DNA of 35,758 nucleotides from Bog-756 sp049521915 (lineage in GTDB: Bacteria > Actinomycetota > Acidimicrobiia > Acidimicrobiales > RAAP-2), in assembly GCA_049521915.1 (NCBI GenBank), contig JBEKOI010000004.1, forward strand, positions 1 to 35,758, read 5' to 3'. The position numbers and the translations under genes were made by a program. Positions 16,724 to 23,967 of this stretch are shown here, one piece after another; the stretch's first letter is position 1; every line of letters begins with the position of its first letter. The notes below the pieces were generated by a model, which was given only the letters and a program-made list of their open reading frames with translations, was not told where the DNA came from and made no database searches.

Positions 16724-18205
16724 ATGTATCGCACGATCGGCGGACGGCGGATGAGGTCGGGGCTCATGGTGATGGGATTGGCGCTGGCACTGACGGCAGC
16801 GACGAGCGGATGCACGACGACGCAACCGCGTTCGTCCGCCACGCCACCCGGGCACACGGTCGGCCCCATCGCGCTCGGGGTCAATATCGCCGCATGGGAC
16901 GACATCTACGGGGTAACCGGTGCGAACGCCATCACCAGGCTCCTCGAAGCGGCCGGTCTGCGACTCATCCGCTACCCGGGGGGCAGTTGGGCTGACCAAT
17001 ACGATTGGAGCAGCGATACCGATACGGCCGGATGCGCCTTCGAAGTGATCAGCAGTTGCATCACGTACGACCCGCTCACCTTCGACGCCCTCTCGAAGAA
17101 CGCCAGGGCTGCCGGAGCGTCCACATTCGTCACCGTCAATTACGGGTCGGCCCTCCCGGCGGAGGCGGCCGACTGGGTCGCCTCCGTGAAAGCGATGGGC
17201 AAGAGCCACGCCGTGGCTCTCTGGGAGGTGGGGAACGAGACGTACAGCTGCTATGAAACCAATGAGCACCTGGCCGGCAGTCCTACCTACGTGAAGGGAT
17301 ACGTCCCCGACGGCCCGGTTTGCCCGGCCACGTCGGTGCTGGCCAAGTCGTACGCGGTCAATGCGATGCCGTACCTGAACGCCATCAAGAGCGTCGACCC
17401 CGCGGCGCGCATCGGGGTGCCGTGGGCGTTTTCCGGAGACGAGGCGAGAGGGGCGGGGGTGGCCGATGCTGCCGCCTGGGACAGCACGGTGCTCGGTGCT
17501 CTCGGCGGGCACATCGCTTTCGTGGACGCCCACTGGTACCCCTTCGACACGACCACCGGGCTCACCGATCAGCAGATTCTGAGCTCCATCGGCAGGATCC
17601 CTTCGGCGGCGGCACGGATGCGCACGGCGCTCCATCGATACGCTCCTGGCGCGAAATTCGTCGTCGGAGAGACGAACATCTCGGAACGCCTGGTTCCTCT
17701 TGACTTTGAACCCGTCTCCGCTCTCTTTGCCGCTGCCACCTCCCTCGAGTGGCTCGTGCAAGGTGCGGGGAGCGTCGACTGGTGGGATCTGAATAATTTC
17801 GGAAGCCCATCCACCGGCGATTTCGGATTGGTTTCGTCCGGAGGCCAGGAGGCGCAACCGGCCGGCAGTGCCCTCCCCCCGTACTACGGGGAGGAGTTGG
17901 CTTCGCGACTGACAGCCACCGGTAGCCGTCTCCGGTCGATCGCCACCGGGACGTCCACCCTGCTCGGCTTCGAGTCCACCTTGGGCAACGGGAGACGGGT
18001 CCTGTTGGTGAACACCAGTCCAGACGCCCCATCGTCCGTCACTCCGCGCTGGTTCGGGAGCCGATCAGACGTGCAGGTCGAGACCTACAGCGCGGCCACG
18101 GCAAGCACGCTCGATCCGGTCACCAGCGCAACGGAACCGTCGGAGCTTTCAGTCGCCCTCCCTGCCTTGTCGATCGTTGTCCTCTCCGGGTCCTCACGGC
18201 CCTGA
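16724..18205 (+). CDS. lipoprotein glycoside hydrolase, (beta/alpha)8 type (GH51/39/79-like)
   Basis: This is an exported lipoprotein of about 493 residues. The signal segment ends in TSGC, giving lipid-modified Cys30. The body resembles retaining clan GH-A enzymes such as arabinofuranosidases or glucuronidases. It has RYPGGSWADQYDW near 83-95, the acid/base Glu172 in LWEVGNETYS, DAHWYPFD near 268-275, and the nucleophile Glu316 in VVGETN. A C-terminal beta domain (about 410-493) fits these families. It should trim a wall or secreted glycan at the outer membrane face. The substrate is not predictable. Starts at GTG 16673, ATG 16724 and ATG 16751 are possible; 16724 gives a normal signal peptide. 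A strong hairpin follows the stop. Confidence 0.8.
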   Translation: MYRTIGGRRMRSGLMVMGLALALTAATSGCTTTQPRSSATPPGHTVGPIALGVNIAAWDDIYGVTGANAITRLLEAAGLRLIRYPGGSWADQYDWSSDTDTAGCAFEVISSCITYDPLTFDALSKNARAAGASTFVTVNYGSALPAEAADWVASVKAMGKSHAVALWEVGNETYSCYETNEHLAGSPTYVKGYVPDGPVCPATSVLAKSYAVNAMPYLNAIKSVDPAARIGVPWAFSGDEARGAGVADAAAWDSTVLGALGGHIAFVDAHWYPFDTTTGLTDQQILSSIGRIPSAAARMRTALHRYAPGAKFVVGETNISERLVPLDFEPVSALFAAATSLEWLVQGAGSVDWWDLNNFGSPSTGDFGLVSSGGQEAQPAGSALPPYYGEELASRLTATGSRLRSIATGTSTLLGFESTLGNGRRVLLVNTSPDAPSSVTPRWFGSRSDVQVETYSAATASTLDPVTSATEPSELSVALPALSIVVLSGSSRP

Positions 18206-18206
18206 G

Positions 18207-18230
18207 GACAGCCGGTCGGACCGGCCTGTC
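18207..18230 (+). terminator. strong terminator-like hairpin
   Basis: GACAG-CCGGT (18207-18216) pairs with ACCGG-CTGTC (18220-18230, with one bulged C) over a CGG loop: ten base pairs starting two bases after the hydrolase stop. There is no U-tract. Confidence 0.6.
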
Positions 18231-18494
18231 CCGGCGAAACCGCCTGAGGCCGCGCCCACTTCGGACCGAGAGTGCTCCAAGGATCACGTAGCGCGTTGAC
18301 TTTCACGATTGTTGCTTCGGTGGGCTACGTTTCGGGGCACCAGTTGGTGGCGTGGCCGGCAAGCAAGCGGGAAACCGAGTGGAGCCCGAGGCACGAATGG
18401 GCAGCCGGAGCGCCTCTGATTTGGGAAGTGTGGTTGCCCGTTCTCCTCTGCTGCCGCAGCGCGAAGGGCTTGAGCTGATGGAGTCACCACGGCT

Positions 18495-20087
18495 ATGCCG
18501 ACAGCACTGATCATAGGTTCGGGACCTGGGGCCGCTGGCACCGCACTGGCTCTGACCGCCGACCCTGCCCACGAGGTCACGGTCATCGACCTGGGCGGTA
18601 CCCTCGAAGCCGACCTCTCGCTGGCGCGATCCAAGATCGCATCCATCGAAGAGGCGTCGTGGTCACCGTCCGATGTCGGCCGCATCAACCAGCAACCGTC
18701 CCCAGTCGAAATCGGGGCCATTCCTCAGAAGCAGGCCTTCGGCTCCGATTTCCCGTTCCGTGACGTCGGCCAATTGGATGGCATCGAAGCGGTGGGGCCT
18801 ACAAACCCTTCAGTGGTGTCAGGTGCGTACGGAGGGTTCTCGAATGTGTGGGGCGCCCAGATCATGCCGTTCAGCAGGGCCACGTTCGACCGGTGGCCGT
18901 TGACGCTGGAGGACATGGAGTCCCACTACCGGAGTGCGTTGAGCGAGATGACGCTGGCGGGCGCCGAAGACGATCTCTCCGAAGTGTTCCCTCTCATGGT
19001 GGAGGCCGGACAATTGCCCCCGCTGGCCGACCGGAGTGAACGGGTGCTCGACCGTTACCAGGCTCGACGTGCGTTCGTCCGATCCCATGCCATCACCGTC
19101 GGGCGGGCCCGGCTGGCCTTCCGATCCGGCGACTGCACGTGCTGCGGCCTGTGCATGACCGGCTGCCCCTACCAGCTCATCTATTCGAGCTCGCACACCT
19201 TCGACCGCCTTCGGTCGGAGGGACGAATCGCCTATCGACCGAATCTGCTCGCCACCCGGCTCGAAGAGCGCGACGGCTCACCCTCCGTGCGGGTCCAGGA
19301 CACGAACACCGGCGCGCGGCAGCGATTTTCCGCTGATCGGATCTTCGTGGCCTGCGGTGGGATCGGCACTGCACGGTTGGTCCTCGGGTCCCTCGGGAAG
19401 TTCGACCGTACGACCAGGGTGCAGGAGTCGGTGCAGTTCGTGATGCCGACAATCTCACTGAGGCCTGTGCCCGACCCCCGCCAGGAGCGGAACTTCACGC
19501 TCAACCAGTTCAACCTCTTGTACGACCATACCGGAGAGGCGGTCGACCTCTGCCAGATCCATTTCTACGACTACAACCCGGCGTTCCTCTCATCCCTGCC
19601 GTCGTTCCTGAGCGGGCGTCGCGCCGAACCTGTCCTCGCCGGACTGCTCCGCCGGATCTCTGTCGGACTGGGATATATCCCGAGTTGGGGATCGCCTGAG
19701 GTGAGATTGACCACCCGTCGACCGCGCGATGACGAACAGCTGCCCACCCTCGAAATCGATCGGGAACAGATCGAAGGTTGGCCACCGATGCTTCGAGGCC
19801 TCGTGCGGTCGATGTCGAAGGTCGCCCCGGCCCTCGACCTCTGGCCGGTGGTACCGATGATCTCGGTCTCGGCTGCCGCCAAGAGCTATCACTTCGGCGG
19901 CACCTTCCCGCACGGCCGGGTGCGGTCAGAGCAGACCACGGATGTCCTGGGCCGCCTCGCAGCCTGGGACAACATCCACCTCGTCGATGGATCGGTGTTT
20001 CCCACCGTGCCTGCCACCACTTTCACCCTGACCGTCATGGCCAACGCCCACCGTATCGCCAGCGGAGTGCTCGAGATGCCGCGATGA
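18495..20087 (+). CDS. GMC-like FAD oxidoreductase with an embedded [4Fe-4S] motif
   Basis: This 530-residue flavoprotein starts with the FAD-binding GSGPGAAG (about 8-15) and VIDLGG strand. It has the GMC-type AYGGFSNVWGAQ (about 111-122) and ends with HFGGTFPHG and NIHLVDGSVFPT...TLTVMANAHRIA, the GMC cofactor and catalytic region. Within the substrate domain is CTCCGLCMTGCP: Cys214, Cys217, Cys220 and Cys224-Pro match the ferredoxin pattern CxxCxxCxxxCP exactly. A cluster that passes electrons from FAD to a partner, rather than to O2, is likely. Its stop overlaps the start of the epimerase (ATGA), so the two are coupled, and the neighbours suggest a sugar or lipid-linked sugar substrate. 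A 289-base leader precedes it. Confidence 0.85.
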   Translation: MPTALIIGSGPGAAGTALALTADPAHEVTVIDLGGTLEADLSLARSKIASIEEASWSPSDVGRINQQPSPVEIGAIPQKQAFGSDFPFRDVGQLDGIEAVGPTNPSVVSGAYGGFSNVWGAQIMPFSRATFDRWPLTLEDMESHYRSALSEMTLAGAEDDLSEVFPLMVEAGQLPPLADRSERVLDRYQARRAFVRSHAITVGRARLAFRSGDCTCCGLCMTGCPYQLIYSSSHTFDRLRSEGRIAYRPNLLATRLEERDGSPSVRVQDTNTGARQRFSADRIFVACGGIGTARLVLGSLGKFDRTTRVQESVQFVMPTISLRPVPDPRQERNFTLNQFNLLYDHTGEAVDLCQIHFYDYNPAFLSSLPSFLSGRRAEPVLAGLLRRISVGLGYIPSWGSPEVRLTTRRPRDDEQLPTLEIDREQIEGWPPMLRGLVRSMSKVAPALDLWPVVPMISVSAAAKSYHFGGTFPHGRVRSEQTTDVLGRLAAWDNIHLVDGSVFPTVPATTFTLTVMANAHRIASGVLEMPR

Positions 20088-21004
20088 GGTCTGAGGACCG
20101 ACCGGGCACCGCCGCATCCGATGGACCGCCGGTTGTAGCCATCACCGGGGCCAACGGCTATCTGGGTTCGGTGCTGGCGGCCGCTTTCGAGTCGGCCGGA
20201 TTCTTCGTCCGTCGGCTGGTGCGATCCCCGATACAGGGAAGCAGCGACCGCTTCTTCGACCTCGCGTCGCATGGACCGTCCGACGCTCTCACCGGCGCCG
20301 ACGTCCTCGTCCATTGCGCGTACGACATGAAGCTCAACAAACGAGCCGACATCTGGCAGACGAACGTCTTCGGTTCGATCACCCTGTTCGACATGGCCGT
20401 TTCGAGTGGGGTCCGTCGAACGATCACGCTGTCGTCGATGTCGGCCTACTCGGGGACCCGTCAGCTCTACGGACGGGCGAAGCTCGACATAGAGACGTCG
20501 GCCCTGAGCCGGGGCATGGTCGTCGTCCGTCCGGGTTTGGTCTATGGGCCCGGTTGGGGCGGAATGGCCGGGACCCTTCGTCGGCTGGCCAAGCTTCCCG
20601 TGCTCCCTGATTTCGGGCGGAAGGCCCACCAGTTCACCGTCAGCGAACATGATTTTGCCGCTGCCGTGTTGGCCCTGGCCACCGCGGACCGGGTCCCGAC
20701 CCACCCGGTGGGGATCGCGCATCCGGACCCGGTCAGCTTCAGGACGCTGCTGACCACCTTCGCCGACGGCGGGGACAAGGCACGACCGCGGTTCGTGCCC
20801 ACGCCGTCCATGGCCGTCTATGGAGCACTGCGGACGGCCGAGCTCCTCGCGCTGAACCCGCCGGTGCGGGCGGACTCCCTCCTCGGCCTGATCCGGCCGG
20901 CGCCGAGCGTGCCGAATCTCGAGGTGTTGGACACCTTGGGCATCACCTTGCACGCTTTCCCGGCCGACCCTGTCGAGCTCGGCAATATCACTCGAAGTGC
21001 TTGA
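20084..21004 (+). CDS. NAD-dependent epimerase/dehydratase (extended SDR)
   Basis: This is an extended SDR of about 306 residues. The Rossmann motif TGANGYLG is at about 21-28, TLSSMSAY at about 115-122, and the catalytic pair YGRAK at about 129-133. The C-terminal half is the variable substrate domain. Members act on nucleotide sugars (epimerase, dehydratase, reductase) or on steroids. The overlap with the GMC-like gene and the glycosyltransferase downstream favour a sugar. Oxidation by the flavoprotein and reduction or epimerisation here would together change a stereocentre; that two-step idea is inference. The ATG at 20084 overlaps the upstream stop by four bases. Confidence 0.85.
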   Translation: MRSEDRPGTAASDGPPVVAITGANGYLGSVLAAAFESAGFFVRRLVRSPIQGSSDRFFDLASHGPSDALTGADVLVHCAYDMKLNKRADIWQTNVFGSITLFDMAVSSGVRRTITLSSMSAYSGTRQLYGRAKLDIETSALSRGMVVVRPGLVYGPGWGGMAGTLRRLAKLPVLPDFGRKAHQFTVSEHDFAAAVLALATADRVPTHPVGIAHPDPVSFRTLLTTFADGGDKARPRFVPTPSMAVYGALRTAELLALNPPVRADSLLGLIRPAPSVPNLEVLDTLGITLHAFPADPVELGNITRSA

Positions 21005-21035
21005 TCGACCCCGGTGCGTACATTTCTCCCCCACA

Positions 21036-21070
21036 GAGCCGTGTTCCGGCGATGCTGCCGGGCACAGCTC
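21036..21070 (+). terminator. large hairpin after the epimerase gene
   Basis: GAGC, GTG and CCGGC (21036-21050) pair with GCCGG, CAC and GCTC (21057-21070) over the loop GATGCT, with small internal mismatches: twelve base pairs starting 32 bases after the epimerase stop. It likely ends the two-gene unit or reduces read-through into the glycosyltransferase. Confidence 0.55.
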
Positions 21071-21122
21071 CACCCTGTCGCCCCACTGTCCGGCACGAAG
21101 GGGGGGAACGCTTTTGCAAACC

Positions 21123-21146
21123 GCACTTGAACGGAATAGAAAGTGC
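21123..21146. promoter_or_regulatory. inverted repeat upstream of the glycosyltransferase
   Basis: GCACTT (21123-21128) and AAGTGC (21141-21146) form a perfect inverted repeat with a 12-base spacer, in an AT-richer stretch about 180 bases before the glycosyltransferase ATG. It is a candidate dimer-binding operator. The regulator is unknown. Confidence 0.45.
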
Positions 21147-21197
21147 AGTCGTAGGTGCTCCGGCCTGTGCCGGCGGAGCGGAGGAATATCACCGCCA

Positions 21198-21329
21198 ATG
21201 CGGACCCATCCACGCCCAGCCATCCCCGAGCCGCCCGACTACTCGTGGATGGCCGCAGAATGCCCCGAGCGCAAGACGCGTTCGCGCCTGCCGTCGATCG
21301 CCAGCCCGGAACGAAGTCGCCCGCAATGA
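21198..21329 (+). CDS. possible 43-codon leader ORF
   Basis: This ORF runs from ATG 21198 to TGA 21327-21329, and its stop overlaps the glycosyltransferase start (ATGA). GGAGG at 21180-21184 is the only good ribosome-binding site nearby, though at 13 bases it is rather far. The peptide (EPPDYSWMAAECPERK in its middle) has no family I know. If translated it would couple ribosomes onto the glycosyltransferase. The alternative is that the glycosyltransferase itself begins further upstream, at GTG 21155. Confidence 0.25.
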   Translation: MRTHPRPAIPEPPDYSWMAAECPERKTRSRLPSIASPERSRPQ

Positions 21330-22759
21330 CATCCGCCATCGATCCAATGGGCAAGAGCACAGATCCGCCCGGAGGTCCGTCCCTCTCACCCTCGCCGAGG
21401 CAGTCGACGCACCGCTCGGCCCATCCCCATGTCTTCATCGGCGAGCTCGACATCGTCGACGGTCTGACGAGCTTGTCCGGCAGTGATGCCGATGGGCGCC
21501 GCTGGACCGAGGGCCGGGTGCTTGTCCGATGCTTCACCGAGCCGATCGGGCTGCTCTATCTCGACATTCCAGCAGACGGCCTCTCCGTGCCCGCCCTGTC
21601 CGCCGCAGTCGAAGAGCAGCTCGGCGACCGTATCCGGTTGACACTCCACCAAGCCGGAGTTGAGATCGAAGGCGTGGTTCCGGCCGACGGCGTCATCTCC
21701 GCCACCGTGCCCCCCTACCTCGAGGCCCGCAACCAGGCCCTCCTTGCCGCTCCGGAAATCACCGTCGCCATCTGCACCCGCGACCGACCAGAGAAGCTCC
21801 GCAAGGCACTGCGCAGCCTCGAGAACCAGGAGTACCCGGCGATGCGGGTTCTGGTGGTGGACAACGCGCCCGCAGACACCGAATCCCGTCAGGTGGCTTC
21901 GGAACAGTCATCGCAGCTCGACCTCGACTACATCGTCGAGCCAACGCCCGGACTCTCGTGGGCACGGAACCGGGCGCTCGACCACACCACCACCGAGATC
22001 ATCGCCTGGATCGACGACGACGAGACGGCTGACCGCTGGTGGGTGACCGAACTGGCCCGAGCTATGGTCGAACATCCAGAGGCCGGAGCCGTCTCCGGAA
22101 TCATCCTTCCCGGTGAGATCGAATCATCGGCCCAGCTCTGGTTCGAAGAAGGCGGTGGTCACCACAAGGGGCGGGGTTTCGAACCCCAGATCTTCTCCCC
22201 CGCCACCCGTCGCTCCCAGAGCCCCTTGTATCCCCGCCCGCAGTTCGGCACCGGCGGCAACATGGCGTTCCGCCGCGATGCAATCGAGGCGATCGGCCGC
22301 TTCAACACCGCCCTCGGTGCCGGCACGGCGGCGAAGGGAGCCGAGGACACCGCCGCGTTCAGTGAGTACCTCTACGCGGGAGGAACGCTCGTCTACCACC
22401 CATCAGCGCTGGTCTGGCACAGTCACCGCAGTCGCATGGACGACCTGCGCGAGCTGAGACGGGGATACGGGCGGGGGATCACTGCGTTCTACCTTTCCTT
22501 CCTGCTCCGCCATCCCGAGGCAGTGTTCGAGCTCGCTCGCCTGTTTCCCAAAGCCATCGGCGACATCGCCCCCGACAGCGACGACCCCACCGACGCCCAG
22601 GGAGGTGGCGGCGTCGCTGATCGACGGACGATGCCAAACAAACCGACCGAGGCGACCCCCCAATTCACTCGCGAGCTGTATCGGGGCCTGCTGGAGGGGA
22701 TGCCGATGTATCTGCTCGCCGCATGGCGCTCGCACCAGCTGGCAAAAAACAGGCCGTGA
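21326..22759 (+). CDS. family 2 glycosyltransferase with N-terminal extra domain
   Basis: This protein has about 477 residues. A domain of about 110 residues (roughly 35-145; GRVLVRCFTEPIGLLYLDIP) of unknown function precedes a GT-A glycosyltransferase domain. That domain starts at VAICTRDRPEKL, with VLVVDN and the metal/nucleotide-sugar motif WIDDDET; GTGGNMAFRR and the late GAEDTAAFSEYL are typical of family GT2. It transfers a sugar from a nucleotide donor to a lipid or glycan at the cytoplasmic face. Starts at GTG 21155 and ATG 21326 are possible; 21326 is used. Its stop overlaps the deacetylase start (GTGA), so synthesis and deacetylation are probably linked steps on one polymer. Confidence 0.85.
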   Translation: MTSAIDPMGKSTDPPGGPSLSPSPRQSTHRSAHPHVFIGELDIVDGLTSLSGSDADGRRWTEGRVLVRCFTEPIGLLYLDIPADGLSVPALSAAVEEQLGDRIRLTLHQAGVEIEGVVPADGVISATVPPYLEARNQALLAAPEITVAICTRDRPEKLRKALRSLENQEYPAMRVLVVDNAPADTESRQVASEQSSQLDLDYIVEPTPGLSWARNRALDHTTTEIIAWIDDDETADRWWVTELARAMVEHPEAGAVSGIILPGEIESSAQLWFEEGGGHHKGRGFEPQIFSPATRRSQSPLYPRPQFGTGGNMAFRRDAIEAIGRFNTALGAGTAAKGAEDTAAFSEYLYAGGTLVYHPSALVWHSHRSRMDDLRELRRGYGRGITAFYLSFLLRHPEAVFELARLFPKAIGDIAPDSDDPTDAQGGGGVADRRTMPNKPTEATPQFTRELYRGLLEGMPMYLLAAWRSHQLAKNRP

Positions 22760-23628
22760 CCACGGCAAAGAATCCGGTCCGGGTGAGCACCTTGCTCTAT
22801 CACAGCTTCGCCAGCACCAGCACGAGTGCGTTCAAGGAGCTCACGGTGGACCCGGGTCTGTTCTCCGAGCACATGGCCGCGCTCCGAGAAGCCGGTTGCC
22901 GCTTCATACGGTTTCGAGACATTCCGGCTGTGGTCTCCGGCAGTACGACGCCCGACGGCTCGCCGCACCGGCCCGTCGTCGCCGTCACCATCGATGACGG
23001 ATTCGCCGACATCACGACGGGAGCTCTGCCGGCCCTCCTCGAGCACCAGATACCGGCAACCCTGTTCGTGCCAACGGCGTACGTCGGCGCCACTGCGGCG
23101 TGGCTCCGGGACGAAGATGGTCACCGGGCGATGTGCGACTGGCGGTCCCTGTGCGATCTGGCTGCCTCGGGCTGGGAGATCGGTTCTCACGGCCACCGCC
23201 ACATCGCCGCCGACCTGTCTGCTCCGGCGACCGTGACCGCCGACGCCCTGCGAAGCCGTACGCTTCTCGAGGAGCACCTCGGGATGCCCGTGACCAGCTT
23301 CGCCTACCCGTTCGGCTACTACAGCAAGCAGAGCCACATCGCGGTCCGGAACGCCGGTTTCAGTCAGGCTGGCATCGTGTCAGGACAGCACGATCGCTCC
23401 AACGACGATCGTTGGAGGATTCCAAGAGCGCAGATCGGACCCGGTCATACTCCGGAGGACCTGGCCATCCTCGTGCAACGGAGGGGTGGCGACGCCAAAT
23501 GGCGTAACCGGGCCAAGCAACGGCTCTGGCTCTTCGGCCGACGCAGGTTCGCCTGGGGCCCTCCCGAGGCAGCCGGCGTCGGCGCGGCCGATGCGGCCGG
23601 TACTCCTGCCGCCGACGGCACCATCTGA
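22756..23628 (+). CDS. polysaccharide deacetylase (CE4/NodB family)
   Basis: This is a NodB-domain protein of about 290 residues. TIDDGFAD supplies the catalytic and metal Asp pair, GSHGHRH the two metal-binding His residues, and FAYPFGYYS the groove motif. This family removes N- or O-acetyl groups from chitin-like, peptidoglycan or exopolysaccharide chains. No signal peptide is visible, so it may act in the cytoplasm on a lipid-linked intermediate or be exported another way. The GTG at 22756 overlaps the glycosyltransferase stop (GTGA) and is preferred; ATG 22723 is an alternative. The last 40 residues are Ala/Gly-rich and look disordered. Confidence 0.88.
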   Translation: MTTAKNPVRVSTLLYHSFASTSTSAFKELTVDPGLFSEHMAALREAGCRFIRFRDIPAVVSGSTTPDGSPHRPVVAVTIDDGFADITTGALPALLEHQIPATLFVPTAYVGATAAWLRDEDGHRAMCDWRSLCDLAASGWEIGSHGHRHIAADLSAPATVTADALRSRTLLEEHLGMPVTSFAYPFGYYSKQSHIAVRNAGFSQAGIVSGQHDRSNDDRWRIPRAQIGPGHTPEDLAILVQRRGGDAKWRNRAKQRLWLFGRRRFAWGPPEAAGVGAADAAGTPAADGTI

Positions 23629-23967
23629 GTTGCTCCAGCGAGCTGCCGACCTCCTGTGTCCGACTGTGGGGGAGCTCCAGCCCGATCGGTGCGCTGATCC
23701 ACGAGCCGGGCTGCATCGCCGACAGTCTGGCGGGAGGCCTGATGTAGTCCCGTCCTCCGCGCCATGACGGCCGGCCCCGCCTGACTGGCAGTATCCTGGG
23801 CAGCGGGCCGGGGGCCCGAGGGCGGAGATTCGGCCCACCGGATCACGTCGTGACCAGGGCACTGTCGCCGAGTGGGAGGGGGAGTCGTTGGCAAGCACCG
23901 CCGGCAGTGCGTGGGTCGATCGATGCGTGCTGGCGATCTACGGTCCCACCGTCGTCGAGAGTTCCCG
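23629..23967. other. intergenic region before the membrane protein
   Basis: These 339 bases have no gene I can support. GC-rich runs near 23800-23825 (GCCGGGGGCCCGAGGGC) can fold locally. A -10-like TATCCT occurs near 23792. The frame of the next gene is open back to 23872, so a longer N-terminus for it is possible. Confidence 0.4.

Noticed and set aside
19889..21223. 444-codon open frame on the minus strand
   Set aside because: It lies opposite the epimerase, whose Rossmann and YxxxK motifs are clear; the antisense product is Arg/Gly/His-rich with no family features.
18495..22759. Mycofactocin-type cluster, because a GMC flavoprotein and a glycosyltransferase occur together
   Set aside because: No radical SAM gene, no precursor peptide of the mycofactocin kind and no other maturation gene is in the window.
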